Positions 1 through 9,034 are shown, counted from the stretch's first letter. The stretch is 39,409 nucleotides of DNA from Limnofasciculus baicalensis BBK-W-15 (GCF_024178385.1 NZ_JAMZMM010000004.1:1-39409); one strand, 5' to 3'. Translations and numbers: made by a program. The notes: generated by a model not told the origin, from the sequence alone.

Positions 1-1
1 A

Positions 2-2551
2 ATTCAGCCTCAAGTAGTGGCTGGGGAATCATTAGCTCAGGCTCAAGTAGCTGAAGAATGGAAAAATATCGATATCCCCAGAGCAATTGCCTATAACAAA
101 GGATTAGATTATAGCAAAGAGACAATCTCAGTAATCCAAGACACGCTGAAAGTGTCAAAGACAGAAGCATTTAACGAAGAAACTGTCCTCGCCATCGCCA
201 AATGGCAATATGACAAACGTCTTACTGAAGTTGATGGTAAAATCGGTTATGCCACTAGGGAAAGTTTAGGGATTACCCAAAGACTATTCGATGATAAAGA
301 AGGTTATGGATACAATTATTTTGAGGGCACACCATTTATAAAAGGATTGGAAGATCTCAATGATATATCTTCCAATGATGTAGATCAAGGTGACTTAGGA
401 ACCTGCGGTTTTGCTGCGGGAATGATGGCTGTAGCTAGAGCTAATCCAAGTCTAATTAGAGACTTAATTGACGATAACAGAGATGGCACTTATAACGTCA
501 AATTGTATACTGAGTCAGGAGTACAAATCATCAAAGTAACTCCTTACTTTCCATCGGCTGCTCCTGGAATACCAGCTTATGCAGGTGTGGGAGATAAAAC
601 GAGAGAGCTAAAAGAACTTTGGCCGATGCTATTGGAAAAAGCTTATGCTCAGTATAAAGAAGGCTATGGCAAAACAGGCAAAGGTGAGGGTGGATACGAT
701 TTAATTGGTAAAGGTGGTCATCCTGGTGATGCGGTAGAAATATTAACTGGGACTCCCGCTTCTTCCTATTACATTCCTGACTGGGAGTGGAAAAAATTAG
801 CTAATCTACTCATCAACGCTTTAGTTAAGAACAATTGGGCAGTAACAGCAGCCACTATTCCTTCTAGCGATGGTGAGAAAAAGAAAAAAGATACCGCAGA
901 TGGTGTAGTTTTAAACCATTCCTATGTCGTGGAAAAGATTTACGTTAAATCAGAGGTTGAGAACAATAATTATACAGAAGATCAATTATTTGTAGATTTA
1001 CAAAATCCTTGGGGGCACAGCCATATTACGGGTTTATCTTTAAGTAAATTTCGGCAATATTTTCATACTTTATACATCAATCAGGTTAGTCAAGAGAATG
1101 TGGCGCAAAAAGGACCTGTTATTGAAAGTGACCTAGTTGAACCATCTCGAAACAAACCAGTAGCCGAGATGACAAAATTGGAGAAAATAGCAGCAGCTAT
1201 TTCTGTGGCGATAACCAAGTTAGGACCAGAATTAGGCGAAAAATTAAAAGATTTGCTTAACCTCAAAACCTTAGCAGCCATGTCATTTATCATGGCTGCC
1301 TGGGCATTGTCTCATGGCACAGGTGCAGGACAAGTATTAGATGTCATCCTCATCGGAGTTGGAGTAGTTACTCTGGGGATGGATGTCATTAGTGTTATTG
1401 AAGATTTGATTGGTTTTGCGGCTGTATTGAATGCTCAAACACAAGAGGATATTGATAAAGCAGGGGAACATTTAGCTGAGGCTATTGCGACGGTTGGTGT
1501 GGAATTAATTATCCAATTCCTTACTCATCGTTTAGCTGGAAGTAAAGCGAAGAAAGCGGAGGTAGATGAGGCGGGAGTACCGCGTCAGAGGGGATTTTCT
1601 GTTCAGGATCAATTAACTAACCTTGTTACGACAGAAGGACATCATTTAATTGTTACTAAGGCGGGGAAGATTTTCCGCTGTTCGAGTTGCGAGGAATTGG
1701 GGGTACAGTTTGCTAAATTATTAGAAGAAAATGAGCAATTGGGTAAGCGTTTGGAAGCTCTTGAGACTAAGTATAAGCAAATTTCCGAGATTAAAGATGG
1801 AGCGCAACAGAAAGTACTGCTAGAGGAAGCGGATGGGGAACTTACACTGCTGGAGAGAAACATACAAGATCTAAATGTTAAAAGAGCTAATCGTTTACTA
1901 AATCAGGCATTAGATAACTTTCAACCTGGTGAGGGAATAACCAGAGAAGAAGTAGCCCAAATTCTGGAAACAATTCTTAAATCCGGAGAGCCAGAAGAGA
2001 AAGTTGCTCTTTCCAAGTTAGTAGATGAACTCTTGAGTGGTGGAAATTCAGCAGCGATATCAGATTTCTTAACTAGAGTAACGGCAATTCGAGAAGTTGA
2101 TGGAGTTGTTAATGGTAAATTCGATCAGCTTTATGATGCTTTCCATCGGGGAGATGCTATTCTTGCTCATGGTCCTTTGCAAACTGCTATATATCCTGCT
2201 AAACCTCATAGACTGGATGGTGGGCAATATAGTATGGTTGGTAGTCGAGATGGTAAACCTGCCAAGGAAATTACTACAACATGGGATGGGGTCGTAGATT
2301 TTGTAATCGTTTATGATGGAGGAAATATGAGTTTAATTTTGGGGAAAAACCATTCGGGTTTATCAAAGGGACGAGCTTATGTTTATGGTGCGGGTGAGTT
2401 CCGTATAGATAAAAGTGGAAAAGTGTTAAGGATAAATAATTTATCTGGTCACTATCTTCCAACAGAAGAAAATTTGTGGAAAAGTTATAATTTGTTAATT
2501 AACAAAGGTTTGATTACGCCAGACGTGCAAGTTACACCAGTAGATTTTTAA
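2..2551 (+). CDS. Calpain-like polymorphic toxin / large effector protein (5' end outside window)
   Basis: The frame is open to the window edge, so the GTG at 17 is probably not the true start. Numbering from that GTG: residues 30-90 look like a peptidoglycan-binding-type helical domain. Residues 121-356 carry a calpain (C2) signature: Cys130 in QGDLGTCGF, His301 in LNHSYVV and Asn330 in LQNPWG, matching the calpain QG-LG-C, GHAY and NPWG boxes. Residues 410-505 are hydrophobic and helical. The motif GHHLIVTKAGKIFRCSSC (541-558) followed by a coiled coil (560-620) is a linker I associate with bacterial polymorphic toxins. The last ~140 residues form a separate module with a conserved-looking NHSG...GAGEF...SGHYLPT pattern; I cannot name its activity. 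The calpain core may release the C-terminal module or be a toxin itself. The following small gene fits an immunity role. Calpain call strong; toxin role inferred. Confidence 0.75.
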   Translation: MQPQVVAGESLAQAQVAEEWKNIDIPRAIAYNKGLDYSKETISVIQDTLKVSKTEAFNEETVLAIAKWQYDKRLTEVDGKIGYATRESLGITQRLFDDKEGYGYNYFEGTPFIKGLEDLNDISSNDVDQGDLGTCGFAAGMMAVARANPSLIRDLIDDNRDGTYNVKLYTESGVQIIKVTPYFPSAAPGIPAYAGVGDKTRELKELWPMLLEKAYAQYKEGYGKTGKGEGGYDLIGKGGHPGDAVEILTGTPASSYYIPDWEWKKLANLLINALVKNNWAVTAATIPSSDGEKKKKDTADGVVLNHSYVVEKIYVKSEVENNNYTEDQLFVDLQNPWGHSHITGLSLSKFRQYFHTLYINQVSQENVAQKGPVIESDLVEPSRNKPVAEMTKLEKIAAAISVAITKLGPELGEKLKDLLNLKTLAAMSFIMAAWALSHGTGAGQVLDVILIGVGVVTLGMDVISVIEDLIGFAAVLNAQTQEDIDKAGEHLAEAIATVGVELIIQFLTHRLAGSKAKKAEVDEAGVPRQRGFSVQDQLTNLVTTEGHHLIVTKAGKIFRCSSCEELGVQFAKLLEENEQLGKRLEALETKYKQISEIKDGAQQKVLLEEADGELTLLERNIQDLNVKRANRLLNQALDNFQPGEGITREEVAQILETILKSGEPEEKVALSKLVDELLSGGNSAAISDFLTRVTAIREVDGVVNGKFDQLYDAFHRGDAILAHGPLQTAIYPAKPHRLDGGQYSMVGSRDGKPAKEITTTWDGVVDFVIVYDGGNMSLILGKNHSGLSKGRAYVYGAGEFRIDKSGKVLRINNLSGHYLPTEENLWKSYNLLINKGLITPDVQVTPVDF

Positions 2552-2585
2552 ATTAGAGATAACCTATCCCCAACCTATAATTGTC

Positions 2586-3101
2586 ATGAATAACACAGAT
2601 CATATCTTGGAACTGATTGCCGAAATGAATCGCTACCTCAATGAATGGGATTGGGATAGTGAAGAACAGATAGACTTGGAAGAGAAATATATCCAGCGTG
2701 TAAGAGAAGTAGGAGAATGTAATTTTTTGGTATGTCTGTTTCAGAATTACTTTGACTCCATGATGCGTTCTTTGATGAACCACTTCTTTTTTGTATGGAA
2801 AGATCTCCACTATCAGGATTGGTTGAAAATTCTTCGCCTGATTGCTGATAATAGTCTGACACGTTTTGGTTTCATAATTTTCTGTGGATTTACACTGGCA
2901 ATAGATATTAAAAAAGTTATTCTGGAAGACGAATATATTAGTGATTCAGTCAAACAGTACTTTAATACGTCATTTGTACGCGGCACTCCAGGTCCTGATT
3001 CTCCCTTTGTTGAGGAAATGTTCAGAAAGCATGGCATGGAAGCAACCACACTGTGGAAACGATTAAAGGAACAAGGCGCACCAATGAAGGTAGCTGTTTG
3101 A
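2586..3101 (+). CDS. Unknown 171-residue protein, candidate immunity protein
   Basis: I do not recognise the family. The protein is acidic at its N-terminus (NEWDWDSEEQIDLEEKYIQ), largely helical, with a hydrophobic centre (RFGFIIFCGFTLAI, about residues 92-105) and a short basic C-terminus. No signal peptide is seen. It starts 34 bp after the stop of the calpain-like toxin gene and lies on the same strand, so co-transcription is likely. A small gene of no known family directly behind a polymorphic toxin is the usual place of an immunity gene; that is inference from position and size only. No strong Shine-Dalgarno sequence precedes the ATG (CCTATAATTGTC), which would fit translational dependence on the upstream gene. 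Confidence 0.65.
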   Translation: MNNTDHILELIAEMNRYLNEWDWDSEEQIDLEEKYIQRVREVGECNFLVCLFQNYFDSMMRSLMNHFFFVWKDLHYQDWLKILRLIADNSLTRFGFIIFCGFTLAIDIKKVILEDEYISDSVKQYFNTSFVRGTPGPDSPFVEEMFRKHGMEATTLWKRLKEQGAPMKVAV

Positions 3102-3216
3102 GCTATGTATCAAATTGAGAATAAAAGTAGGATGGGCAGTACCTACCCTATTTTCTTAAGAAGACAAGTCTAAGAATAAAAGCACAATCTTTCACAAATG
3201 CAAAAACACACTCTCC

Positions 3217-4197
3217 ATGAATAACCACCTAAAAGATAAAATTCGCGGCATTATTTTCGGTGCAGCCATCGGCGATGCTCTCGGCTTCGGCACTGAATGG
3301 ATATCCAAACAACAAGTTACTCAAGAATATCCTAACCGACTCCAAGACTACAACCAAATTACCCGCTATAATAACTCGAAAGGCATGGAAGGTTGGTTCC
3401 CCGGTGATTGGACTGATGATACCGATCAAATGTTGTGCATTCTTGATAGTTTATTAGAAAAACAAGAGATTGACATTCGCGATATTGCCGCCAAAATTCA
3501 TCACTGGGCAATTACCGATGGGATGGGGATGGGGCGAACAGTCTATACTGTTGTCCACACTCCTGGTTTTGTAGAAAATCCCTACGAAGTTGCCGAAAAA
3601 GTCTGGTCAGATTCAGGAAAACAGTGGGCTGCTAATGGTGCAGTTATGCGTACTTCTGTTTTAGGAATTTGGCAATATCATGATTTAGAAGAAGTAAAAG
3701 ATAATGCTGAAAAAGTGAGTCGGATTACTCATCCAGATTCTCGCTGTTTGGGTTCATGTGTAGCAGTTTGCTTAACTATTAGCAGTATTTTACAAGGAGA
3801 AACTGATATTGAGCAACTTATTGCCAAGATTACTAAAATTGTCCAACCTTACCATCCTGAGTTTCAAGAATATTTTGATAAAGCTGCTGTTTCTCTAGAA
3901 AGTTTAGATTTAGATGAAGGTTTAAATCCCGGTGAAACCAATTCTGTAGGCTATACCCTGAAAACTCTGGGCGCTGGCTTTTGGGCACTACAACATGGAC
4001 AATCATACCAAGATGGTATTTTGCCGATTATTCATGAAGGAGGAGATGCAGATACCAATGCGGCAGTTGCAGGGGCACTATTAGGTGCGAAGTTTGGCTA
4101 CAGTAATATTCCGCACAGGTGGATAGAAGGATTAGTTTACAGACAGGAATTAGATGCGAAAATTGAGAGATTAATGGCTATAATGTTAAGGAATTAA
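3217..4197 (+). CDS. ADP-ribosylglycohydrolase family protein (DraG/ARH-like)
   Basis: 326 residues, the usual single-domain size. It starts with GIIFGAAIGDALGFGTEW (11-28), has the metal-binding WTDDTDQM motif at 65-72 and the second metal/ligand motif EGGDADTNAA at 274-283, then IPHRWIEGL. These are the acidic clusters that hold two Mg ions in ADP-ribosylglycohydrolases, which remove ADP-ribose from arginine or other acceptors, or act on related small molecules. No signal peptide, so cytosolic. It lies 115 bp downstream of the candidate immunity gene, same strand. Enzymes of this fold act as immunity proteins against ADP-ribosylating toxins elsewhere (Tri1 of Serratia), so a link with the toxin locus is possible but unproved; it could equally be a housekeeping hydrolase. 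The family call is firm, the substrate unknown. Confidence 0.9.
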   Translation: MNNHLKDKIRGIIFGAAIGDALGFGTEWISKQQVTQEYPNRLQDYNQITRYNNSKGMEGWFPGDWTDDTDQMLCILDSLLEKQEIDIRDIAAKIHHWAITDGMGMGRTVYTVVHTPGFVENPYEVAEKVWSDSGKQWAANGAVMRTSVLGIWQYHDLEEVKDNAEKVSRITHPDSRCLGSCVAVCLTISSILQGETDIEQLIAKITKIVQPYHPEFQEYFDKAAVSLESLDLDEGLNPGETNSVGYTLKTLGAGFWALQHGQSYQDGILPIIHEGGDADTNAAVAGALLGAKFGYSNIPHRWIEGLVYRQELDAKIERLMAIMLRN

Positions 4198-4223
4198 TAC
4201 CAAATTGTGGATTATAATCGAAC

Positions 4224-4272
4224 GTAGAACAGGTGTCCCGCCTGTCAGCCGCAGGCATCCCACCTGCTCTAC
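4224..4272. repeat. REP-like hairpin
   Basis: Arms GTAGAACAGGTG (4224-4235) and CACCTGCTCTAC (4261-4272) pair with one mismatch; inside, GCCTG and CAGGC pair as well. Flanking ACCAAATT and AACTTGGT are loosely inverted, so the unit may be a small MITE of about 95 bp. It lies between convergent genes (3217 + and hetZ -). Confidence 0.6.
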
Positions 4273-4321
4273 AAATTCTGTAACTTGGTATAACCAGGTA
4301 TATTAACACAATAAAAGCACA

Positions 4322-4348
4322 AGTGGGGTTGGCAGTTACCACCCCACT
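4322..4348 (-). terminator. Possible terminator of hetZ
   Basis: AGTGGGG (4322-4328) pairs with CCCCACT (4342-4348). Read on the minus strand the stem is followed by TGTGCTTTTATT, a weak T tract. It is 117 bp beyond the hetZ stop. Confidence 0.4.
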
Positions 4349-4464
4349 GGATAAAAGAGACTGAGAAGAGTAATTAATAAAGATAGAACATTAATCGCTG
4401 AAGCCAAGAGATGAGAATTAGCAAATTCTACTTATACTTTGATTTCCTTGCGTTTAGTCCATTC

Positions 4465-5727
4465 CTATTCAACCACTGCTGCTTCTGTGTTCCGCATTTT
4501 CCAAGCTAATTCTAATAACTGAGTCCAGCGTTTTTGCATTTGCTTGGGAGTACAATTGAGAGCCTTAGCAATCTCCCCATCACTCTTTTGAGCCTGTTTC
4601 ATAGACAGTAATTCCTGCTGTTTTTCATCAAGTTCGCCTAAAAATACTTGCCAGCGATCCGATGTCATCCCCAACTTTTGGTCTAAATCTGCACCTAACC
4701 ATTGGTGAACCAGTTTCCAATGAGATGAGCGAGAAAACTTTTCCACATGGTATTTAAAACGTTGTTGTAAATAGTCCCGCTGACGAGGAGTCAAACCCAG
4801 AACTTCATCGATATCAGGTGCAGCCAAGTCTTGCATTTTTAAAACTAGGTAATCAGCACAATCAGAATGACCTTGAGCTTCCAAATATTGGACTAATTCA
4901 GCCACCACGCGATCGCGCAATACCGACTCGCTAGGGTCAACTGTATCAGAAACCAGACGGGAACGCACCTGCTGCATGGCTCTCATCCGGCTATGTTCCT
5001 GCGCTTCCTCCCCTTTAGCAAATTCTACCGCCTGTTCGATATCTACTGGGGTTTCATTCGGTTGGCGTTTGGCAAAACTTTGTGCCCGTAACACGATTAA
5101 TTGCTGACTGCTACGATTGGGTAAAGTAATGCGGCGCTTGGCATATTGTTCGCTAAAAGCCATGTACTCAGCAAGTTCGAGTTGAGTGCGGGGAGAATAG
5201 TGAAGATCGAGCTGATTTTCTCGCCGAAAAGCTTTGAGAGACTCAGCATAAAAATCTTGTAAAAAGTCTTCAATTAAATTGTAACGAGCGGAAAACTTTA
5301 ACTGAGATTGAGGTTGTGCAACATGACGATACACCATTACGCTTAAGCTGTTGTGTAATTCGACACGACCTTGTTTTGCACCCAGTTTATAGTACTCTAA
5401 ACACTTAGTCAGGCGATGACGTGCTAGAGTGAATTGCCAGGAACGAACTTGACCAGAACTTTGGATGCGATCGCTCTTATTGCAAATCCGTTCCACTTCT
5501 AGAGCGATGCGATTCACCACTGATTGGGTGCGGCTAGGTAAAGCTCCCATCTGTGGTACAGAGCCTTTGCCGTTTCCTTCCTGTTTGTTAGTAGGATATA
5601 GCGTTGATTGCATTTCCTCCAACAAAAGCTCAATTAAAGCTTCGGTGTCGGTTTCAGGGAAAACTTCCGGATTGGAAAGGTTAGTTACAGAAGTTTGGTT
5701 GATAGAATCGGCTGTTTGAACATTCAT
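4465..5727 (-). CDS. hetZ: HetZ-like regulatory protein
   Basis: About 420 residues, close to Anabaena HetZ. I recognise the family from blocks such as HRLTKCLEYYKLGAKQGRVE, YNLIEDFLQDFYAESLKAFR, LELAEYMAFSEQYAKRR and GLTPRQRDYLQQRFKYHVEK. In heterocyst formers HetZ is an early differentiation regulator interacting with HetR; in filamentous strains without heterocysts homologues are kept with less clear roles. The end (SDGEIAKALNCTPKQMQKRW, about 380-400) reads like a sigma-region-4-type helix-turn-helix. I chose the ATG at 5727 because GAGGGG lies 7 bp before it; the in-frame GTG at 5754 adds nine residues without a ribosome site. No patU or hetR gene flanks it here. A 500-bp upstream gap holds the promoter and a perfect inverted repeat (5802-5828). 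Confidence 0.75.
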   Translation of the reverse strand: MNVQTADSINQTSVTNLSNPEVFPETDTEALIELLLEEMQSTLYPTNKQEGNGKGSVPQMGALPSRTQSVVNRIALEVERICNKSDRIQSSGQVRSWQFTLARHRLTKCLEYYKLGAKQGRVELHNSLSVMVYRHVAQPQSQLKFSARYNLIEDFLQDFYAESLKAFRRENQLDLHYSPRTQLELAEYMAFSEQYAKRRITLPNRSSQQLIVLRAQSFAKRQPNETPVDIEQAVEFAKGEEAQEHSRMRAMQQVRSRLVSDTVDPSESVLRDRVVAELVQYLEAQGHSDCADYLVLKMQDLAAPDIDEVLGLTPRQRDYLQQRFKYHVEKFSRSSHWKLVHQWLGADLDQKLGMTSDRWQVFLGELDEKQQELLSMKQAQKSDGEIAKALNCTPKQMQKRWTQLLELAWKMRNTEAAVVE

Positions 5728-5801
5728 GGTATTGCCCCTCAAGACTACAATCACTACTTACAAAGACACCAGGTTTAGGAAATCGGTTTCGGTGTTATCG
5801 T

Positions 5802-5828
5802 TTGTGAACTTGCGGTTGCTGTTCACAA
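5802..5828 (-). promoter_or_regulatory. Perfect inverted repeat upstream of hetZ, candidate operator
   Basis: TTGTGAAC (5802-5809) and GTTCACAA (5821-5828) are exact reverse complements separated by 11 bp, 75-101 bp before the hetZ ATG. Spacing and symmetry suit a dimeric regulator. It does not resemble the GAGGGGTCTAACCCCTC-type HetR target I know. Confidence 0.4.
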
Positions 5829-6233
5829 TTTCAATGTAGAATGCTACGTTCAACTCTTGGTTCATGCTTGTGTCACTAAATTCAGATCGCTATTTGACTG
5901 GTTGCACCCAACCCGATTTACAGACACTCTCTATCGGCTGAAACCCTTGCTGTATCTCCACTTAAAGGATTTCACATACTCAGGTTCATCCGGATGTCTT
6001 GAGCCTATTTCAGTAGACAATTGAGAAACTGGCTCGATTTTTTCTCTTTCGTGGGAAATTACTCGCCCCTGCCCTGTAGTATCGGGTTTATTGGCAAGAG
6101 CTACTGTCAGAGGCTACCCGATAGCCTCTTTCGCTAATCCTGATTTAAGTTTCCTATTTCTACACCCTGTACCCTAAACCAGACAAGCTTTCCAGAAATT
6201 TCAGTATGGGAATTAGATGCACATCAATCGAGT
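5829..6233. other. Intergenic region between hetZ and the yciO-like gene
   Basis: No gene seen. It holds the hetZ promoter zone and a hairpin at 6109-6129 (AGAGGCTA, loop CCCGA, TAGCCTCT) placed 105 bp beyond the stop of the yciO-like gene; without a T tract its role as terminator is uncertain. Confidence 0.5.
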
Positions 6234-6899
6234 TTAGTTCCAACTTGTCTCACTTGCTACAGCCCAAGCTGTTGCAGCCTCCCATCCTAAACCTTGCCGT
6301 ACCATCATAGGTTCATCCCCAGTCAGATCTAGTATCGTAGATACCTGAGTACCTGGTTCCGAGCCATCATCCACAATTATGTCTACTAAACTATCAAACA
6401 TGTCGAATAGTTCGGCTCGTTCTAGTGTAACCATTGGAGATTGATTATTTTGATCTGGTAGATGGGCGGAAGTGGAAATAACCGGAGTGCCCAAGGCTTT
6501 CAGGAGCGCTTGACAGACTGGATGATTCGGTACGCGAATACCACTAGTCTTGCGTTTGGGGCTCATCACCAAGCGAGGGACCAACTTGGTTGCGGGTAGT
6601 AAGAAGGTGTAAGGACCAGGAATTAGACTTTTCATAATGCGATAAGCTGGATCGCTTACCGAGGCATACTGGGTAATATTCGACAGCGACGAACAGAGAA
6701 ACGTCAGGGGCTTATCATTGGATAGTTGCTTCAAACGTCTCACCCTCTCCACTGCGGATTTTACGGTTAGGTGACAGCCAATCGCATAAACGGTGTCTGT
6801 TGGATATAGCATCACAGCACCATTTTGCAAGGCCTCCTTAATTTCCTCTATTCGTCGTATTTGTGGTGTTTCCGGATGGACGTTGTAAATAGTTGCCAT
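6234..6899 (-). CDS. YciO/YrdC/Sua5-family protein
   Basis: 221 residues, a single YrdC-like domain. Characteristic blocks: VMLYPTDTVYAIGCHL near residue 30, LIPGPYTFLLPATK near 93, KRKTSGIRVPNHP near 115, GTPVISTSAH near 137. The order and the opening IYNVHPETPQIRRI follow Escherichia coli YciO more closely than TsaC/Sua5. True TsaC/Sua5 makes threonylcarbamoyl-AMP for tRNA t6A modification from threonine, bicarbonate and ATP; YciO itself is a paralogue of less certain role. Cytosolic. It lies downstream of menD on the same strand after a 220-bp gap, so a separate promoter is likely. The family call is firm; threonylcarbamoyladenylate synthase activity is only possible, and another copy elsewhere in the genome could be the real one. 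Confidence 0.85.
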   Translation of the reverse strand: MATIYNVHPETPQIRRIEEIKEALQNGAVMLYPTDTVYAIGCHLTVKSAVERVRRLKQLSNDKPLTFLCSSLSNITQYASVSDPAYRIMKSLIPGPYTFLLPATKLVPRLVMSPKRKTSGIRVPNHPVCQALLKALGTPVISTSAHLPDQNNQSPMVTLERAELFDMFDSLVDIIVDDGSEPGTQVSTILDLTGDEPMMVRQGLGWEAATAWAVASETSWN

Positions 6900-7122
6900 A
6901 AAATTCAGAATTTTTCAGGATGGTTCAGATCATCCTACAGAGCGTCCCCTGATTTTCCCTTTTTGGACGGATTTGAGGCATTTCCGGTAGAATCCTCATG
7001 GGATGAGGGGCATGGGGAGATTTGTTGGCAATTGACCAGGGATCGTGGGGTTTCCAACTTCGGAGGATTTCTATGATGTTGCATCAAGCGTGAGAGTATA
7101 TAGAATTAAAGCCAGAAAGCGG

Positions 7123-8904
7123 TTAGGTAGAAAACATCTGCCGCCATCTCGCATCTACTTTCCGATTCGTTGGTACTTCCAATACTCGTATCCCCACTTT
7201 CGGTAAGGGATTTAATAACTCCTGCAACTCTCCCCATGACTCAATCAGGTGGTGTTCTACCCCATAACTACCACACAACTGGGCAAAATTAACTGATTGA
7301 GGTGTGGCAAAGAATTCCTCAAAGGGTGGCTCAAACTGAGAAATTGGTAACATCTCAAAAATACCGCCACCGTTATTATTAATTAAAATAATAGTTAAAT
7401 GACCAACTAACTTTTGTCTCAGCAAAAAGCCATTGGTATCATGCAATAATGCTAAATCCCCTGTCAGGATTACTGTACTCTCACTCCGGTGGGCAATCCC
7501 TAGAGCAGTTGATAAAGTTCCATCAATTCCATTTGCCCCCCGATTGAAAAATGGTCTAATCCGCCGATTCCCCGGAACCCAAAAGGATTCAACATCCCGC
7601 ACGGGCATACTATTTGCAATAAATAATGGTGTCTCTGGTGGCAGTATTTGAGACAATAACCAAGCCGCTTTTCCTTCAAATAGCTGGCTTATTCCGCTCA
7701 TTTTACGATCAATTTTACTTCTTACTTCTGCTTCCACCTCACACCATTTTGCCAAGTAATTAGATTGTGTGGTATCTAGTAAGGAAATCTTGCCAAATTC
7801 TTCTCCCCCACTCCCCACTCCAAAAAACCCACTCCCCATCTCTTCCACCGATATCCGCAAATGGATAGTTTTGCCATGGAGTGAATCGAGATTTTGATCG
7901 CTAGCATCGATAATCCAGCGTTGGGGTTGATATTCATTTAACCAAGCCCGAAGCTCCTTACTTGTTGGTAATTCCCCAATTTGAATGACTATTTCTGGTT
8001 TTAGGGTTTCAGCAAGTTTGCGATGCCTGGGTTGGGCGTAGCCATCGCGTAAAATTAGATCGTAACTAGAAATCAAATAGGGATTCAATTCGGCATAATT
8101 TCGTACAGGCGATAATCCTTCCCCTAAAACAGGAAATCCTAAAGTTTTCGATAACTCACCCACTGCACTACAATATTCTCGCGGATTTTGCGGTTGAGCA
8201 AGTCCCGCGATAATAATACCGCGATCGCATTTTTGCCATTCGGTAGGGGGATTGGGGAATGGGGAATGGGTTTTTTGGAGTGGGGAGTGGGAAATATGGG
8301 CGAAGAATGCTTCGGGTTGAAATTGGGATTGTAATAAATTAGTGGTGGTGTCTGGAATGGGGGCAAGGGGGTCGCGGAATGGTAAATTGATATGTACAGG
8401 ACCTTTAACTGGAAATTGCGATCGCTCCCAAGCATGAACGATCGTTTGCCGTAAATAGCTTAACATCCCCATATCTACTGACGGGACAGCTAATTCTGTT
8501 TGCCAGTTAGGATAGTTTCCATATAATTTTACTTGGTCAATGGTTTGCCCAGAATGACAATCTCGCATTTCTGGCGGACGATCGGCAGTTAAAATTAATA
8601 AGGGAACTCGACTTTCTCTGGCTTCAATTACGGCTGGATAGAAATTAGCACCTGCTGTGCCAGAGGTACAAATTACTGCCACAGGTAATCCGGATTTCCT
8701 GGCAATTCCCAAAGTAAAAAAAGCAGCGGAGCGTTCGTCTAATACAGGAATCGCCTCAATTTTAGTATTTTGGGCAAAAGCAACCGCTAAAGGAGTGGAA
8801 CGAGATCCCGGGCAAATAACCGCTGTAGTCAAACCTAGACGCTGTAAGGTTTCCGCCAGGATGGAAGCCCATACTGTATTAGTGTTGCGAAAGTCAATGG
8901 GCAT
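7123..8904 (-). CDS. menD: 2-succinyl-5-enolpyruvyl-6-hydroxy-3-cyclohexene-1-carboxylate synthase (MenD)
   Basis: ThDP-dependent enzyme joining isochorismate and 2-oxoglutarate in phylloquinone (vitamin K1) synthesis, the photosystem I quinone. About 593 residues, normal length. Seen: DFRNTNTVWASILAETL at the start, CPGSRSTPLAVAF, the catalytic glutamate region LDERSAAFFTLG, SGTAGANFYPAV and ADRPPEMRDCHSGQTID in the N-terminal domain; near the end the ThDP/Mg motif GDLALLHDTNGFL...INNNGGGIF. I prefer the ATG at 8904 (MPIDFRN) over the TTG at 8913; neither has a clear Shine-Dalgarno sequence. A six-unit 7-bp repeat array begins 15 bp upstream of the ATG, filling the normal leader region. The stretch coding for about residues 200-230 is rich in GGGGA/TGGGGA on the plus strand and probably encodes a poorly conserved loop. 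Confidence 0.95.
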   Translation of the reverse strand: MPIDFRNTNTVWASILAETLQRLGLTTAVICPGSRSTPLAVAFAQNTKIEAIPVLDERSAAFFTLGIARKSGLPVAVICTSGTAGANFYPAVIEARESRVPLLILTADRPPEMRDCHSGQTIDQVKLYGNYPNWQTELAVPSVDMGMLSYLRQTIVHAWERSQFPVKGPVHINLPFRDPLAPIPDTTTNLLQSQFQPEAFFAHISHSPLQKTHSPFPNPPTEWQKCDRGIIIAGLAQPQNPREYCSAVGELSKTLGFPVLGEGLSPVRNYAELNPYLISSYDLILRDGYAQPRHRKLAETLKPEIVIQIGELPTSKELRAWLNEYQPQRWIIDASDQNLDSLHGKTIHLRISVEEMGSGFFGVGSGGEEFGKISLLDTTQSNYLAKWCEVEAEVRSKIDRKMSGISQLFEGKAAWLLSQILPPETPLFIANSMPVRDVESFWVPGNRRIRPFFNRGANGIDGTLSTALGIAHRSESTVILTGDLALLHDTNGFLLRQKLVGHLTIILINNNGGGIFEMLPISQFEPPFEEFFATPQSVNFAQLCGSYGVEHHLIESWGELQELLNPLPKVGIRVLEVPTNRKVDARWRQMFST

Positions 8905-8919
8905 TAGATCCAAAACTAA

Positions 8920-8961
8920 TTGGTTGTTGGTTGTTGGTTGTTTGTTGTTTGTTGTTTGTTG
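8920..8961. repeat. STRR array, six 7-bp units
   Basis: TTGGTTG x3 then TTTGTTG x3, ending in a degenerate TTTATCG. Heptamer arrays of this kind are known in cyanobacteria as STRR sequences. This one lies in the menD leader. An inverted, decayed partner (CAAACAA units) lies at 9035-9062. Confidence 0.85.
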
Positions 8962-9034
8962 TTTATCGACAATTTGCTTGAGAGCAAATTTTTATGTTTG
9001 TCTATTATTTTTTTGTTGTATTTGAAATAAAAAA

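Noticed and set aside
17-19. GTG as true start of the calpain-like gene
   Set aside because: The frame is open to base 2 with no stop and no ribosome site is visible; the gene most likely begins outside the window.
8657-9025. Plus-strand frame of 122 codons
   Set aside because: Antisense to the menD start and running into repeats; shadow.
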